This document shows, in pieces, positions 36,015 to 45,758 of a DNA stretch of 63,925 nt. A model generated the notes under the pieces. That model did no database searches and had not been told where the DNA came from. It worked only from the letters and a program-made list of their open reading frames with translations. Every line of letters starts with the position of its first letter. The first letter of the stretch is position 1. The translations under genes and the position numbers were made by a program. This stretch comes from Bacteroides sp. GTDB taxonomy: Bacteria > Bacillota > Clostridia > Oscillospirales > Ruminococcaceae. The DNA lies in contig JAMPHV010000005.1 of the NCBI GenBank assembly GCA_023663265.1, forward strand, positions 1-63,925, written 5' to 3'.

Positions 36015-37100
36015 GTGAAGCACTATTTGCTGTACGCTCACGGAGGCGCATACAACCACGGGTCGGAGGCGTCGGTCAAATGCGATATAGCGCTTTTGCG
36101 GAAAATCTCCCCCGACTGCAAAATAACCCTGTCCTCTCATTTTCCCGAGCAGGACAGGCAATTTAACATAGACGCCGACGAGATAATCGGAAGAGACCTA
36201 AACGGAAAAACCAACGAGGAGATATACGCGGAAACCATAAGCCGCATTACTCCCGAAACGGTTTGTTTGAGCGTCGGCGGCGACTGCTACTGTTATCCCA
36301 ACTGGCAAAGATATGCCTGCATACATAAAAAAGCAATTGAAAAAGGCGCGAAAAGCATTTTGTGGAGCTGTTCCGTCGAACCGTCGATGATAGACGGGGA
36401 AATGCTCGAGGTCCTGCGCTCCCACACGCTGATTACGGCAAGGGAAAGCGTTACCTTCAACGCCCTAAAGGAGCTTGGTCTTACAAACGTTGTTCTGACG
36501 TCGGACATAGCTTTCACGCTGGAGCCGATAAAAACCGATATTCCGCCCGAGCGGTACGTCGTACTGAATTTAAGTCCTTTGGTCGTACGCAGGAATCCCA
36601 AGGTCTTAACGGCTTACCAAAGGCTTGTCGATGAAATATTAAGCAAAACGGACCTTAATATCGCCCTTTTGCCCCATGTGGAGGTGTCGGTGGACAACGA
36701 TTTTGAAGCGCTGTCGCAGCTCCACAGCGTCAACGGTTCGGAGGACAGGATATACCGAATACCCGTGGGGCTTTCCGCGGCGGAGTATAAATATATCATT
36801 TCCAAATCTGAGGTCTGCGTCGCCGCAAGGACTCATGCCTGCATTGCGGCATGGTCAAGCGGAGTGCCCGTCCTTGCGGTAGGTTACAGCGCCAAGGCTA
36901 AGGGGATCGCGAGGGATTTGGGGCAGGAGGAGTATGTGGCGGATTTGAGTTGTGTTGACGAAGAGCGGATTTGCAAACTTTACTCAGACATAACTAACAG
37001 TAGCGAACATATTCGTGCATTGCTTTCCAAAAAAGCCGCGAGCTGCAGAAAAGGAGTTATTTCCGATCCAGTGATAAATATGTTAAAAACGGAGCGCTGA
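36015..37100 (+). CDS. Polysaccharide pyruvyl transferase family protein
   Basis: 361 residues from GTG at 36015. Family marks are the N-terminal [13 protein letters not shown], the middle [49 protein letters not shown], and the C-terminal [31 protein letters not shown]. CsaB-like enzymes transfer pyruvate from PEP to a sugar to make a negatively charged ketal on surface glycans. It starts right after the palindromic repeat, which has replaced the normal spacer. The acyltransferase gene follows after two bases. Confidence 0.9.
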   Translation: MKHYLLYAHGGAYNHGSEASVKCDIALLRKISPDCKITLSSHFPEQDRQFNIDADEIIGRDLNGKTNEEIYAETISRITPETVCLSVGGDCYCYPNWQRYACIHKKAIEKGAKSILWSCSVEPSMIDGEMLEVLRSHTLITARESVTFNALKELGLTNVVLTSDIAFTLEPIKTDIPPERYVVLNLSPLVVRRNPKVLTAYQRLVDEILSKTDLNIALLPHVEVSVDNDFEALSQLHSVNGSEDRIYRIPVGLSAAEYKYIISKSEVCVAARTHACIAAWSSGVPVLAVGYSAKAKGIARDLGQEEYVADLSCVDEERICKLYSDITNSSEHIRALLSKKAASCRKGVISDPVINMLKTER

Positions 37101-37102
37101 GA

Positions 37103-37729
37103 ATGAAGCACAATGAGTACCGTCCACTCTACACATGGCTTGTAAATCGCAGCAGCCGCATACATTCTGACGGCGGAAAAAAAATTATTTGCTGCGGAAA
37201 CGCCATAATAGACATATGTAAAAATGCGGTCGTCTGTCTTAAAAACGATTTGATTATCGGAGATAATCTTCGTAAGGGCAGTAAAGCCGAAAGCTACCTA
37301 AAAATAAAGAATAACGGGAAATTAAATGTAGAGGGATATTTTAAAGTTTTTTTCGGCGGCAGCTTAGAGGTTTTTGACGGCGGAGAGCTCACTCTCGGAA
37401 GCGGTTATATAAATACGGGCGGCGCTATTGCCTGTGCGAAATCCATTACAATAGGCAACGGCGTTTTTATCGGACGAAACACTTATATTACCGACAGCGA
37501 TCACCATAGCTTGATGAATGAAAAGGGCGAGATCGTCAACAAACCCAGGGCTGTTAAAATAGGAGACCATGTTTTAATAGGCTTCGGTGCCGTTGTCCTT
37601 AAAGGAGTAACGATCGGAAGCGGCGCAATCATCGCGGCGGGAGCGGTCGTAACAAGCGACGTTCCTCCCGGCTGTGTTGCCGCGGGCGTGCCTGCAAGAA
37701 TCGTAAAGGAGGGCGTGATTTGGAAATAA
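37103..37729 (+). CDS. Left-handed beta-helix acyltransferase
   Basis: 208 residues. N-terminal beta repeats ([42 protein letters not shown]) lead to a typical hexapeptide acetyltransferase end: [61 protein letters not shown]. It likely O- or N-acetylates a sugar. Its end overlaps the next gene's start by 10 bases. The catalytic histidine pair is in DSDHHS. Confidence 0.9.
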   Translation: MKHNEYRPLYTWLVNRSSRIHSDGGKKIICCGNAIIDICKNAVVCLKNDLIIGDNLRKGSKAESYLKIKNNGKLNVEGYFKVFFGGSLEVFDGGELTLGSGYINTGGAIACAKSITIGNGVFIGRNTYITDSDHHSLMNEKGEIVNKPRAVKIGDHVLIGFGAVVLKGVTIGSGAIIAAGAVVTSDVPPGCVAAGVPARIVKEGVIWK

Positions 37730-38856
37730 AAACCGTTGAAAATACACCTCATGATTTATGCACAGGCTGTTTTGCCTGTATGAATATTTGCCCGGTCAAC
37801 GCAATAAAAGCGGAAGCCGATCCCGAGGGTTTTCTTTGCCCTTTGATCGATAAAAGCAAATGTATAAGCTGCGGGAAATGCGCAAGGATATGCCCTATAC
37901 TAAGAAAAAAGAAAATTGGCGGCTGTGCCGAGCCAAAATGCTATGCGGCTTGGTCCAAGGACGAAAATATAAGATTTCAGAGCACGTCGGGCGGCGTCTT
38001 TACCCATTTGGCGGAAAGCATCATCGACGAAGGCGGCGCTGTTGCGGGAGCAAGATACAGAAGCGATAACTTGGTCGAGCATGCCTTGATACGAAAAAAA
38101 GAGGACATTGAACAGCTTAGACAGTCTAAGTATGTGCAAAGCGATATCGGTCTTCTTTTTCGCGAGGTAAAGGACGAATTAAAAAACGGCAGACCCTTAT
38201 TGTTTTCGGGAACGCCGTGTCAATGCGCGGGGCTTCGGTCATATTTGGAAAAGGAGTACGATAACCTTTACTTATGCGATTTTATCTGCCGAGGCGTGAA
38301 CTCGCCTTTGGTATATTTAAAATACTTAAATGAATTGGAAGAAAAATACGGATCGAAGGTGAAGCGCGTTTGGTTCAAAAATAAAACCTTCGGGTGGAAT
38401 AATTTTGCCACCAAGATAATTTTTGAAGACGGTCAAGAATATATTGCCGACCGCGAAACGGACCCGTTTATGTTGGGATATATCAAGTCAAAAACCACGC
38501 TGTATATGAGAGCAAGCTGTTATCAGTGCCATTTTAAAGGCGTTTCGAGAAATGTTGATATAACCCTGGGGGACTTTTGGGGAGTAAATAAAGTTGATCC
38601 CAAAATAGACTCGTATAACGGTGTTTCGGTTGTTATGCTGCATTCATTTAAAGGAGATGAATTATTTCAACTTATATTAAAAAATCTTTCATTTGAAAAT
38701 AGCAGTTTAATAGAAATAATACATAGTAATCCTTGCATTGAAAAAAGCGTTACGCGGCAAGATGTTTATAACCGATTTTGGAATAATATTAATTATACTT
38801 CTTTTTCTAAAAATATTAAATCTTGTATAAATAATATTAAAGTATTTGATAATTAA
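37720..38856 (+). CDS. Fe-S / F420 hydrogenase beta subunit-like oxidoreductase
   Basis: 378 residues starting at TTG 37720 (AAGGAGG seven bases upstream). Two N-terminal [4Fe-4S] motifs, [12 protein letters not shown] and [12 protein letters not shown], precede an FrhB/FdhB-like C-terminal domain ([33 protein letters not shown]-like [24 protein letters not shown]). Such proteins regularly accompany pyruvyl transferases in surface-polysaccharide loci; their reaction is undefined. Base composition turns AT-rich in the last about 70 codons, marking the edge of a foreign-looking segment. Confidence 0.88.
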   Translation: MEIKTVENTPHDLCTGCFACMNICPVNAIKAEADPEGFLCPLIDKSKCISCGKCARICPILRKKKIGGCAEPKCYAAWSKDENIRFQSTSGGVFTHLAESIIDEGGAVAGARYRSDNLVEHALIRKKEDIEQLRQSKYVQSDIGLLFREVKDELKNGRPLLFSGTPCQCAGLRSYLEKEYDNLYLCDFICRGVNSPLVYLKYLNELEEKYGSKVKRVWFKNKTFGWNNFATKIIFEDGQEYIADRETDPFMLGYIKSKTTLYMRASCYQCHFKGVSRNVDITLGDFWGVNKVDPKIDSYNGVSVVMLHSFKGDELFQLILKNLSFENSSLIEIIHSNPCIEKSVTRQDVYNRFWNNINYTSFSKNIKSCINNIKVFDN

Positions 38857-38962
38857 AATATATTATATATTCTACACTAAATTATAAATTCATATTTCAA
38901 CATATTTTTATGTGAAATAAATTTAATTCAGAAACAATTAAATTAAACAGGAGGATATTATA

Positions 38963-39988
38963 ATGAAAGCAACTGTTACAGATATTTACCCTAAAGACCG
39001 AGTATTATTATACGAGCAAGTTCCTCTTGACACACCGTTTGCATTTAAAATTGAACCATCTTCGTATTGCAACTTAAAATGTAAATATTGTGCCCACGCA
39101 TTATCAAAAGAAGAAATGAAAAAACACAAACATATTTTTGCCAACATGAGTGATCAAACTTTTGATTTGGTTGTTGAGCAATTAAAGGAATTCCCTCGAC
39201 CTGTAAAAGCGTTAACGTTTGGCGGACTTGGCGAACCTATGCTGCACAATAAGTTACCGGATATGATTTATAAAATACACGAAAATCACGTTGCTGAAAG
39301 AATACACTTGATAACGAACGGCACATTATTGACACATGAACTGACTCATAAACTGATTGATGCTAAACTAAATACTATGAAAATTTCCCTCCAAGGCTTG
39401 TCTGACGAATCATATTACAAAAATTGCGGTGTAAAAATAAACTTTAAAGAATTGCACCAAGAAATTAAGTATCTATTTCAAAATAAGGGGGATTTAAAAA
39501 TAGGTATTAAAATTCCCAACACATGTTTAAATGATGGTGAAGAACCGTTATTTTACGATTTGTTTGGTGATTGTTGTGATGAAATAGGAATTGAAAAAAT
39601 CATTCCTATTTTTCCCGGGGTTGATTATTCTAAAATTATTTCCGGTGAAACTCCTTTAAGCAGATTTAATTTGGAACAAACAACTAAAAGAAAGGTTTGC
39701 TCGGTTACGTTTTATAGATTATCTGTATGTGCTACAGGAAAAGTTATGGCATGCTGCGTTGATGTTGGTTTAACAAGTGACAATATGGATATATATAAAC
39801 AGAGCCTTGTTCAAATTTGGAATGGTTCAGAACATCGGGAGATGATGAAAAACAATCTTTTGGGAATTAGATCCGGCATAACCGAGCCTTGCCAAACATG
39901 TGTAATTCGAGATGATACTGCATATAAAGAAGATATGCTTGATGAACACGCTGAAGAAATATATGAAAGGCTATGTAAGTTGGATTAA
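38963..39988 (+). CDS. Radical SAM/SPASM protein
   Basis: 341 residues. The radical SAM cluster motif is CNLKCKYC in EPSSYCNLKCKYCAHALS, followed by the glycine-rich FGGLGEPML and LITNGTLLT. A C-terminal SPASM-type group of cysteines is seen (CSVTFYRLSVCATGKVMACCVD and CQTCVIRDD). Substrate unknown; SPASM enzymes often modify peptides or sugars. The gene is strongly AT-rich compared with the rest of the island. SD AGGAGG. Confidence 0.9.
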   Translation: MKATVTDIYPKDRVLLYEQVPLDTPFAFKIEPSSYCNLKCKYCAHALSKEEMKKHKHIFANMSDQTFDLVVEQLKEFPRPVKALTFGGLGEPMLHNKLPDMIYKIHENHVAERIHLITNGTLLTHELTHKLIDAKLNTMKISLQGLSDESYYKNCGVKINFKELHQEIKYLFQNKGDLKIGIKIPNTCLNDGEEPLFYDLFGDCCDEIGIEKIIPIFPGVDYSKIISGETPLSRFNLEQTTKRKVCSVTFYRLSVCATGKVMACCVDVGLTSDNMDIYKQSLVQIWNGSEHREMMKNNLLGIRSGITEPCQTCVIRDDTAYKEDMLDEHAEEIYERLCKLD

Positions 39989-40036
39989 AAACTATTATCT
40001 AAAAGTAACTATATAACATAAATTTTATATCCTTTT

Positions 40037-40065
40037 TTAACAAATAATAAAAAATATTTTATAAT
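40037..40065 (+). promoter_or_regulatory. Promoter of the radical SAM-GT2 pair
   Basis: TTAACA (40037-40042), 17 bases, TATAAT (40060-40065) in an AT-rich spacer; caution because AT richness raises chance matches. Confidence 0.55.
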
Positions 40066-40094
40066 ATAAAATGGGTATAGAAAGGAGATTATAA

Positions 40095-40940
40095 ATGCAC
40101 ACTGATGAGAAGCTGTTTGAATTGGAACGCTCTGCTATTGCAACAAGCTTACGCTGTAATTTTAAATGTAAATTGTGTGGCGCTTATTCCCCGTATTATA
40201 ATAACGCACCCATTTTTAGCTATGAAAATTTAACGCGCTCCATAGAAAAAATTTTTTCTATGGTTGATAGGATCAATAAGTTTACGATTACGGGTGGAGA
40301 ACCCTTTTTGCATCCACAATTATCAGAAATAATCAGCTATATTTTATTATATAAAAAACAAATTGGCACACTGGAAATTATAACAAACGGAAGCATAGCA
40401 GCAAATACTAATTTAATAAATGTGTGTAATGCTTCAAATCAAATTGAAATTTTAGTTGACGATTATGGACCTGATTTATCAAAAAATGTACTGTCTTTGA
40501 AGGAATCTTTTGAAAAAAATTCCATTTCATTTCGTATTCGTAAATATTATGGTGAAGATGCATATTGTGGAGGATGGATAGATTACGGCAGTCTTACTCA
40601 GAAGCTGTTTACAGATGAAGAGATCACTGAGAATTTTAATAAATGTTTTCAGCACAGTAAATTACATTTTTGTTGGACCATTGTTGACGGAAAAATGTAT
40701 CCTTGTTCTGTGACACGAAGGTGTTTAGAATTAGGTATTACTAATTATGACAATAGTGAATATATAGATTTATTTGACGAGCGTAGTTCAACAGAAAAAA
40801 AACAAAATCAAATTAAAAATATTGTTTCTAAAAAATACTTATCGGCTTGTGCATTTTGCAATGGATTTAATGAAAATTCTCCTCGTTTTCCTCCTGCGGA
40901 GCAGCTTACTTATGAAGAAATTTTAAAATTAAATAGTTAA
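40095..40940 (+). CDS. Radical SAM protein with PPAEQL C-terminal motif (pair 1)
   Basis: 281 residues. Radical SAM motif CNFKCKLC near residue 21, then FTITGGEPFLHP and LEIITNGS. The C-terminus has a second set of cysteines (CWTIVDGKMYPC, ACAFCNGF) and ends RFPPAEQLTYEE. The same Cys pattern and PPAEQL ending occur in the radical SAM protein at 60747. In both places a GT2 gene with a similar helical tail follows directly. AT-rich. SD AAAGGAG. Confidence 0.88.
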   Translation: MHTDEKLFELERSAIATSLRCNFKCKLCGAYSPYYNNAPIFSYENLTRSIEKIFSMVDRINKFTITGGEPFLHPQLSEIISYILLYKKQIGTLEIITNGSIAANTNLINVCNASNQIEILVDDYGPDLSKNVLSLKESFEKNSISFRIRKYYGEDAYCGGWIDYGSLTQKLFTDEEITENFNKCFQHSKLHFCWTIVDGKMYPCSVTRRCLELGITNYDNSEYIDLFDERSSTEKKQNQIKNIVSKKYLSACAFCNGFNENSPRFPPAEQLTYEEILKLNS

Positions 40941-41037
40941 AGCAATTTAAAAAAGGTTGTGTCTGATAGCCCATTTTGTATGCACATAATGAATTTCTAC
41001 ATTCTCCTAATTTACTTAAAGAAAGGTATTGCTTTTA

Positions 41038-42576
41038 ATGAAAATCACGGTTGTTACTCAGGTGTATAATTCTAAACAGTATATTGATAAATGCATAAAA
41101 AGTGTCTTAAATCAGAGCTACCGAAATTTTGAATACATAATTATAGATAATGGCTGCAATGACGGTACGGAAAAAATTATACAAGAATACTCACAGCAGG
41201 ACAGCAGAATCAAAGTAATACATATCGAAAAAAACACTATTTCCGCCATTTGGTACGAGGCTTTAATTAAGTATGCTACAGGCGAATATATGACAGTCCT
41301 TGACGGTGATGATTGGTTTGAATGTGATTACCTTAAACGCATGACAAAAATTATTGAGGAGACTGATTCCGATATAGTAACTACAGGAAGTTTTATGCAT
41401 ATTGGCACAACAAACAAAGTTTCTAAAAGAATGTGTGAAAACAGTCTCTTCTTGAACAAGAAAGAATTCGCACAAGGCTTTATATACTATCATGTTTTTT
41501 TTCGTGCCACGTGGGCTAAAATTATTCGTATGGATATAATAAAAAATACGCCCATCCTGTCTCCGAATGAAATTGGAGTTGCCTATGGAATAGATACTTT
41601 ATTTTGCTTTTCATGGCTAAGGAAAGCCAATAAAATATATATAGACAACTCCGTCCTCCACCACTACCGCATTCATGCGAAATCAAGCTCCCACCAATAC
41701 GACCCCCGTCAATCCTACTCCGACCTCTACCTCTTCAACGACGCCCTTGACTTTCTTGCCCCCTACGGTCCCATAAGCGAAAACAACCTTTTCTTTCTAC
41801 ACCTTGTTTACTCCAACGCCATAAACGACACCTTGCAGAATATTGTAGGCTCAACGCTGTCTCCCTCCGAAAAGCTGGAGGAGTATTACAAAATCTTGGA
41901 GCGGCAGGTAACCAAAGAGTGCTATGGGAGAAGGGACGAGAATATAACGAATAATAAGCTCAGGCTGTTTTACGAGGTGTTCAGAACGTTTTCCGAGCTT
42001 GAAGAGATACCTCAAAAGTGGAACGGTATTTTTTCCGCCTATCTTCCGAAATGCTGCGGGGCGGTCTCGATACAGTCTATGAGGTTAGCCGCTGCGGAGC
42101 CGAGCTTTTTTACGGCGCTTATGAACGACTCCCCGGAAACGGTTATCGGAAAGCTCCTCGCCCTGCTCTCCCAAAACAAATACACCAAGCAATTCGATCT
42201 CCCTTTGATCCTTCTTTCCCTTTCCCATGATCACCCTCTTTTGTCCGCCGTTGACGACCCCAAATTCCTTAAAAAATACGGGGATATATACCTTATGCTG
42301 TACAGGAACAAATACGGGGAGGCGCTGGACGCTATGACCGATATTTTGCTTAAAGACAAGGTGAATAACGAGACCTTCTTGCTGCTGTACGTCAATATCG
42401 CCGCGCTGCTGGAAAAGATAGACGAGTTTATTTTCGGCAAGATCAAGACCGCAAGCTTCCTCCTTTCGGCAAAGCGCTTTGACGAGTGCAGAGAGATTCT
42501 CGCCGATCTTGAGGAAATGGGAGTTCAAGATAACGACGAAATAAGCGATATTAAGGCAAGGCTTAATGAACAGTAA
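41038..42576 (+). CDS. GT2 glycosyltransferase with helical C-terminus (pair 1), mosaic
   Basis: 512 residues from the ATG at 41038 (GAAAGG upstream). GT-A motifs: TVVTQVYNSKQYIDKCI, IDNGCNDGT, VLDGDDWFE near residue 88. The helical C-terminal region (YGEALDAMTDILL, NIAALLEKIDEFIFGKI) matches the end of the GT2 at 62013. The base composition switches abruptly near 41640: AT-rich with A/T third positions before, GC-rich afterwards like the chromosome. The gene looks like a recombinant of an imported GT half with a resident tail. Confidence 0.88.
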   Translation: MKITVVTQVYNSKQYIDKCIKSVLNQSYRNFEYIIIDNGCNDGTEKIIQEYSQQDSRIKVIHIEKNTISAIWYEALIKYATGEYMTVLDGDDWFECDYLKRMTKIIEETDSDIVTTGSFMHIGTTNKVSKRMCENSLFLNKKEFAQGFIYYHVFFRATWAKIIRMDIIKNTPILSPNEIGVAYGIDTLFCFSWLRKANKIYIDNSVLHHYRIHAKSSSHQYDPRQSYSDLYLFNDALDFLAPYGPISENNLFFLHLVYSNAINDTLQNIVGSTLSPSEKLEEYYKILERQVTKECYGRRDENITNNKLRLFYEVFRTFSELEEIPQKWNGIFSAYLPKCCGAVSIQSMRLAAAEPSFFTALMNDSPETVIGKLLALLSQNKYTKQFDLPLILLSLSHDHPLLSAVDDPKFLKKYGDIYLMLYRNKYGEALDAMTDILLKDKVNNETFLLLYVNIAALLEKIDEFIFGKIKTASFLLSAKRFDECREILADLEEMGVQDNDEISDIKARLNEQ

Positions 42577-42577
42577 A

Positions 42578-42622
42578 AAATAACCGTTTTAAAAGCGTTA
42601 CCCGCTTTTAAAACGGTTATTT
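42578..42622. terminator. Bidirectional terminator between GT2 and lipoprotein genes
   Basis: A perfect long stem, AATAACCGTTTTAAAAGCG with its complement around a 5-base loop, placed between convergent stops. Confidence 0.85.
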
Positions 42623-42631
42623 ACTTTTTTA

Positions 42632-44104
42632 TCAGCCTACGGACGCGTTTATCTCGTTTACGCGGTCCATTATCCTGCCCTCGTTGGCGGCTCTTAAGGT
42701 GGTAAAGGTCGCGGGATTGTTGTCAACGTCCAAGCAATTCAAGTAGGGTATTTCCGTGAGACAGGTGACGGGGTTGTAAACCGTGTTTCCGTCAACTACG
42801 TCCTGTCCGATACCCGCCTTAAAGTCAAATACGGGAGTTAAAACGCCCTCGAACTGTATCTCGTGGAAAAGATCGCAAAGCTCGTCGGAATAGCCTACGT
42901 AGTCGTGCTGAAGCTTCTCGCGTCCCAGCTGCTGGGTCTCAGGGTCGTTTTGAGTAGCTAACAGGCACTGGGTCCAGGCGCTAAAGCCCGCGGTGTTCTG
43001 CGAGCCGTCGCACAGCATAAAGGAGTCGATCTTCATGGTATTGTAATACTTGTCGCTCTGAGGGTCCTTGGGATAGGGAACGCAGAATATCTCGTCCTCC
43101 TCCCACTTGTAGCGGGTGATATAGGACTGGAAGCTGTCCTTAAGCGCGGTGGTAAGATCGCACATAAACAGCGTATCGCCGGTCACCCAACTATTGAGAC
43201 TTATCGACCAGCCGTTGAGCTCGTGGCGGGGATAGCGGTAATTTTGCTTGTACAGTACGTCGATAACGTTATTCATGGCTCTTTCGATATCGGCGTTGTA
43301 AAGATTGGATTTAAGCTTTCCGTCCTCTATGCCGATAAAGGGAACGCCCGTCGTGCTGACTAACTTTTCGGCGACGGACCAGCCGTCAACGCAGTACTTG
43401 TTGTTGTCGGGATCGCTGAACTTGTCGCACATTTCGAGGAAGGTGTCCCAGGTCCAATTGCCCGCCTTGTAGAGCTCGTAGGGATTGGTGAGACCCGCTT
43501 CCTCAATAACGCTCTTTCTGTACCACATTACCTGGTCGTTGTTGACGACGGTCACGGCGCAATAGTTTTCGCCGCCCCACTCGAACATTTTCATAACGTC
43601 CCTTGTGGCGTCCCATACGGGGTCGCTGAGATCGATATAGGGGTCGATTGGCTGGAGCAGATTTTTCCACGCGGTGTAGGGATAGTTGGAAATTTCAAAT
43701 TGGAAAATATCGGGAGACTGTCCGCTTACCACTAACTTTCCGAGCTGGTCGTATCTTGCGGCGTAATCCACCTTTATGTAGTCGAAAATATTGTTGGCGT
43801 CATTGCCGTAGGACTCGTCGCCATACTCGGGTATGCCGTACACCTCCTTGAACAGCTCCGAGGGAGCCTCCGTTTCGTCAATGGGCCAGTGAGAGAGCCA
43901 GCGTATTTTTTTCTCCACCTTGATGGAGCCGTCTACCTTGTCTGCAAGCCCCTTTACGTGCTCCGACAAAGGCTCGTATTCCGCATTGGTGGTCACGGGA
44001 GTGTCGTCCTCAACGGAAGTGCTTGTTTGGCTGCACGCCGAGACGGACAGCAGCATTGCCGCGCTTAAGACCGCCGACAAAGCAATTTTTGCATTTTTCT
44101 TCAT
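42632..44104 (-). CDS. Solute-binding lipoprotein, tandem copy 3
   Basis: 490 residues with a lipoprotein signal (KKNAKIALSAVLSAAMLLSVSAC, lipobox VSAC). Mature protein is of the extracellular solute-binding type: SGQSPDIFQFE, NYPYTAWKNLLQPIDPYIDL, NWTWDTFLEMCDKFSD and a C-terminal repeat of the family pattern (FTTLRAANEGRIMDRVNEI). Probably binds a sugar or oligosaccharide outside the membrane. Very close to the two upstream copies; differs mostly in the signal peptide linker and in the loops around residues 50-65. No permease or ATPase is linked. Confidence 0.88.
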   Translation of the reverse strand: MKKNAKIALSAVLSAAMLLSVSACSQTSTSVEDDTPVTTNAEYEPLSEHVKGLADKVDGSIKVEKKIRWLSHWPIDETEAPSELFKEVYGIPEYGDESYGNDANNIFDYIKVDYAARYDQLGKLVVSGQSPDIFQFEISNYPYTAWKNLLQPIDPYIDLSDPVWDATRDVMKMFEWGGENYCAVTVVNNDQVMWYRKSVIEEAGLTNPYELYKAGNWTWDTFLEMCDKFSDPDNNKYCVDGWSVAEKLVSTTGVPFIGIEDGKLKSNLYNADIERAMNNVIDVLYKQNYRYPRHELNGWSISLNSWVTGDTLFMCDLTTALKDSFQSYITRYKWEEDEIFCVPYPKDPQSDKYYNTMKIDSFMLCDGSQNTAGFSAWTQCLLATQNDPETQQLGREKLQHDYVGYSDELCDLFHEIQFEGVLTPVFDFKAGIGQDVVDGNTVYNPVTCLTEIPYLNCLDVDNNPATFTTLRAANEGRIMDRVNEINASVG

Positions 44105-44138
44105 CTTACACTTTCTTCCTTTCACATTTTATAAATAA

Positions 44139-44168
44139 CTGCAACCCGCCTTTTAGAGCGGGTTGCAG
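44139..44168 (-). terminator. Intercistronic hairpin after lipoprotein copy 2
   Basis: CTGCAACCCGC and GCGGGTTGCAG, an 11-bp stem, between copies 2 and 3. No long T run, so partial termination or transcript stabilisation are both possible. Confidence 0.6.
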
Positions 44169-44185
44169 AATATTACGAAAAAATC

Positions 44186-45667
44186 TTATGACCCGATAGA
44201 AGCGTTTATTTCGTTTACGCGGTCCATTATCCTGCCCTCGTTGGCGGCTCTTAAGGTGGCGAAGGTGGCGGGGTTGTTATCAACGTCGAGACAGTTGAGG
44301 TAAGGTATCTGCGTAAGACAGTCAACGGGGTTGTAAACGGTGTTGCTGTCTACGATATCTTGACCGATTCCGCCCTTGAAATCAAAGACGGGAGAAAATA
44401 CTCCGCCGTACTGTATCTCGTCAAGAAAGTCGCATATCTCGTCGCTGAAGCCCACATAGTTGGTTTGCTGCTGTTCGCGGCTTATCCTTGCGGTCTCTTC
44501 GTCATATTGGGTAGCCAAAATACACTGGGTCCATGCATTGAAGCCCGCGGTGTTCTGAGAACCGTCACAAAGCATATAGGAGTCGATCTTGGCTGTCTGA
44601 TAGTACTTGTCGCTCTGAGGATCCTTGGGGAAAGGCACAAAGAACACCTCGTTCTCCTCCCATTTATAGCGCTTAATGTACGCCTGGAAGCTGTCTCCGC
44701 TAAGAGCGGTGGTAAGATCGCACATAAAGAGCGTATCGCCTGTCACCCATGCGGCAAGGTTAATGCCCCAGCCGTTGAGCTCGTGGCGAGGATAGCGGTA
44801 ATTCTGCTTGTAAAGGGTGTCGATAATGGTATTCATGGCTCTTTCAATATCGGCGTTAAAGAGGTTGGATTTAAGCTTGCCGTCCTCGATGCTGATAAAG
44901 GGAACTCCCGTGGTGCTGACGATCCTGTCGGGCACCTGCCAGCCGTCAACACAGAACTTGTTGTTATCGGGATCGCTGAATTTGTCACACATTTCAAGGA
45001 AGGTGTCCCATGTCCAGTTTCCCGCTCTGTAAAGCTCATAGGGATCGGTAAGACCGTTCTCGTTGATGACGCTTCTCTTGTACCACATTACCTGGTCGGG
45101 ATTTACAACGGTGATGGCGCAGTAGTTTTCGCCGCCCCACTCAAACATTTTCATAACGTCCCTCGTGGCGTCCCAAGCGGGATCGCTGAGGTCGATATAG
45201 GGATCGATGGGCTGAAACAGGTTTTTCCATGCTGTATAAGGATAGTTTATGATCTCGAATTGGAAAATATCGGGAGACTGTCCGCTTACCACCAGCTTGC
45301 CGAGCTGATCGTATCTTGCGGCATAGTCCACCTTAAGGTAGTCGAAAATATTGTTGGCGTCGTTTCCGTAGGACTCGTCGCCGAGCTCGGGAATACCGTA
45401 CACCTCCTTGAACAGCTCGCAGGCTGCCTGCGTTTCGTCGATAGGCCAGTGAGAGAGCCAGCGTATTTTCTTTTCTACCTTAATGGAGCCGTCCACCTTG
45501 TCGGTAAGGGTCTTGACATGCTCCAGCAAAGGAGTGTACTGGGCGTTGGTGGTAACCGTGACGTCGTTCTCCACCCCGCCGCTTTCGTTTGAGCTGCACG
45601 CCGAGACGGACAGCAGCATTGCCGCGCTCAAGACCGCCGACAATGCGATTTTAACGTTTTTCCTCAT
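44186..45667 (-). CDS. Solute-binding lipoprotein, tandem copy 2
   Basis: 493 residues. Signal and lipobox as in its neighbours (MLLSVSAC then SSNESGGVEND). The mature part shares long identical stretches with copies 1 and 3, such as QYTPLLEHVKTL, NWTWDTFLEMCDKFSDPDNN, YRYPRHELNGW and DSYMLCDGSQNTAGF. It has a two-residue insertion in TTALSGDSFQ compared with TTALKDSFQ in the others. Same presumed role in binding an extracellular carbohydrate. ATG behind GAAAGGA. Confidence 0.88.
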   Translation of the reverse strand: MRKNVKIALSAVLSAAMLLSVSACSSNESGGVENDVTVTTNAQYTPLLEHVKTLTDKVDGSIKVEKKIRWLSHWPIDETQAACELFKEVYGIPELGDESYGNDANNIFDYLKVDYAARYDQLGKLVVSGQSPDIFQFEIINYPYTAWKNLFQPIDPYIDLSDPAWDATRDVMKMFEWGGENYCAITVVNPDQVMWYKRSVINENGLTDPYELYRAGNWTWDTFLEMCDKFSDPDNNKFCVDGWQVPDRIVSTTGVPFISIEDGKLKSNLFNADIERAMNTIIDTLYKQNYRYPRHELNGWGINLAAWVTGDTLFMCDLTTALSGDSFQAYIKRYKWEENEVFFVPFPKDPQSDKYYQTAKIDSYMLCDGSQNTAGFNAWTQCILATQYDEETARISREQQQTNYVGFSDEICDFLDEIQYGGVFSPVFDFKGGIGQDIVDSNTVYNPVDCLTQIPYLNCLDVDNNPATFATLRAANEGRIMDRVNEINASIGS

Positions 45668-45712
45668 CTTACTCTTTATTCCTTTCTTATTTTTTAAAAT
45701 AGGCTTAATAAA

Positions 45713-45739
45713 CGTGACCCGCCTTAAAAGCGGGTCACG
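45713..45739 (-). terminator. Intercistronic hairpin after lipoprotein copy 1
   Basis: CGTGACCCGC and GCGGGTCACG, a 10-bp stem between copies 1 and 2, at the same relative place as the hairpin after copy 2. Confidence 0.6.
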
Positions 45740-45758
45740 GAATATTGCGAAAAGATAT

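Noticed and set aside
44360-45592. 410-codon plus-strand frame, and a 300-codon one at 46353-47255
   Set aside because: Both are antisense to the solute-binding lipoproteins and repeat each other only because the genes are paralogues.
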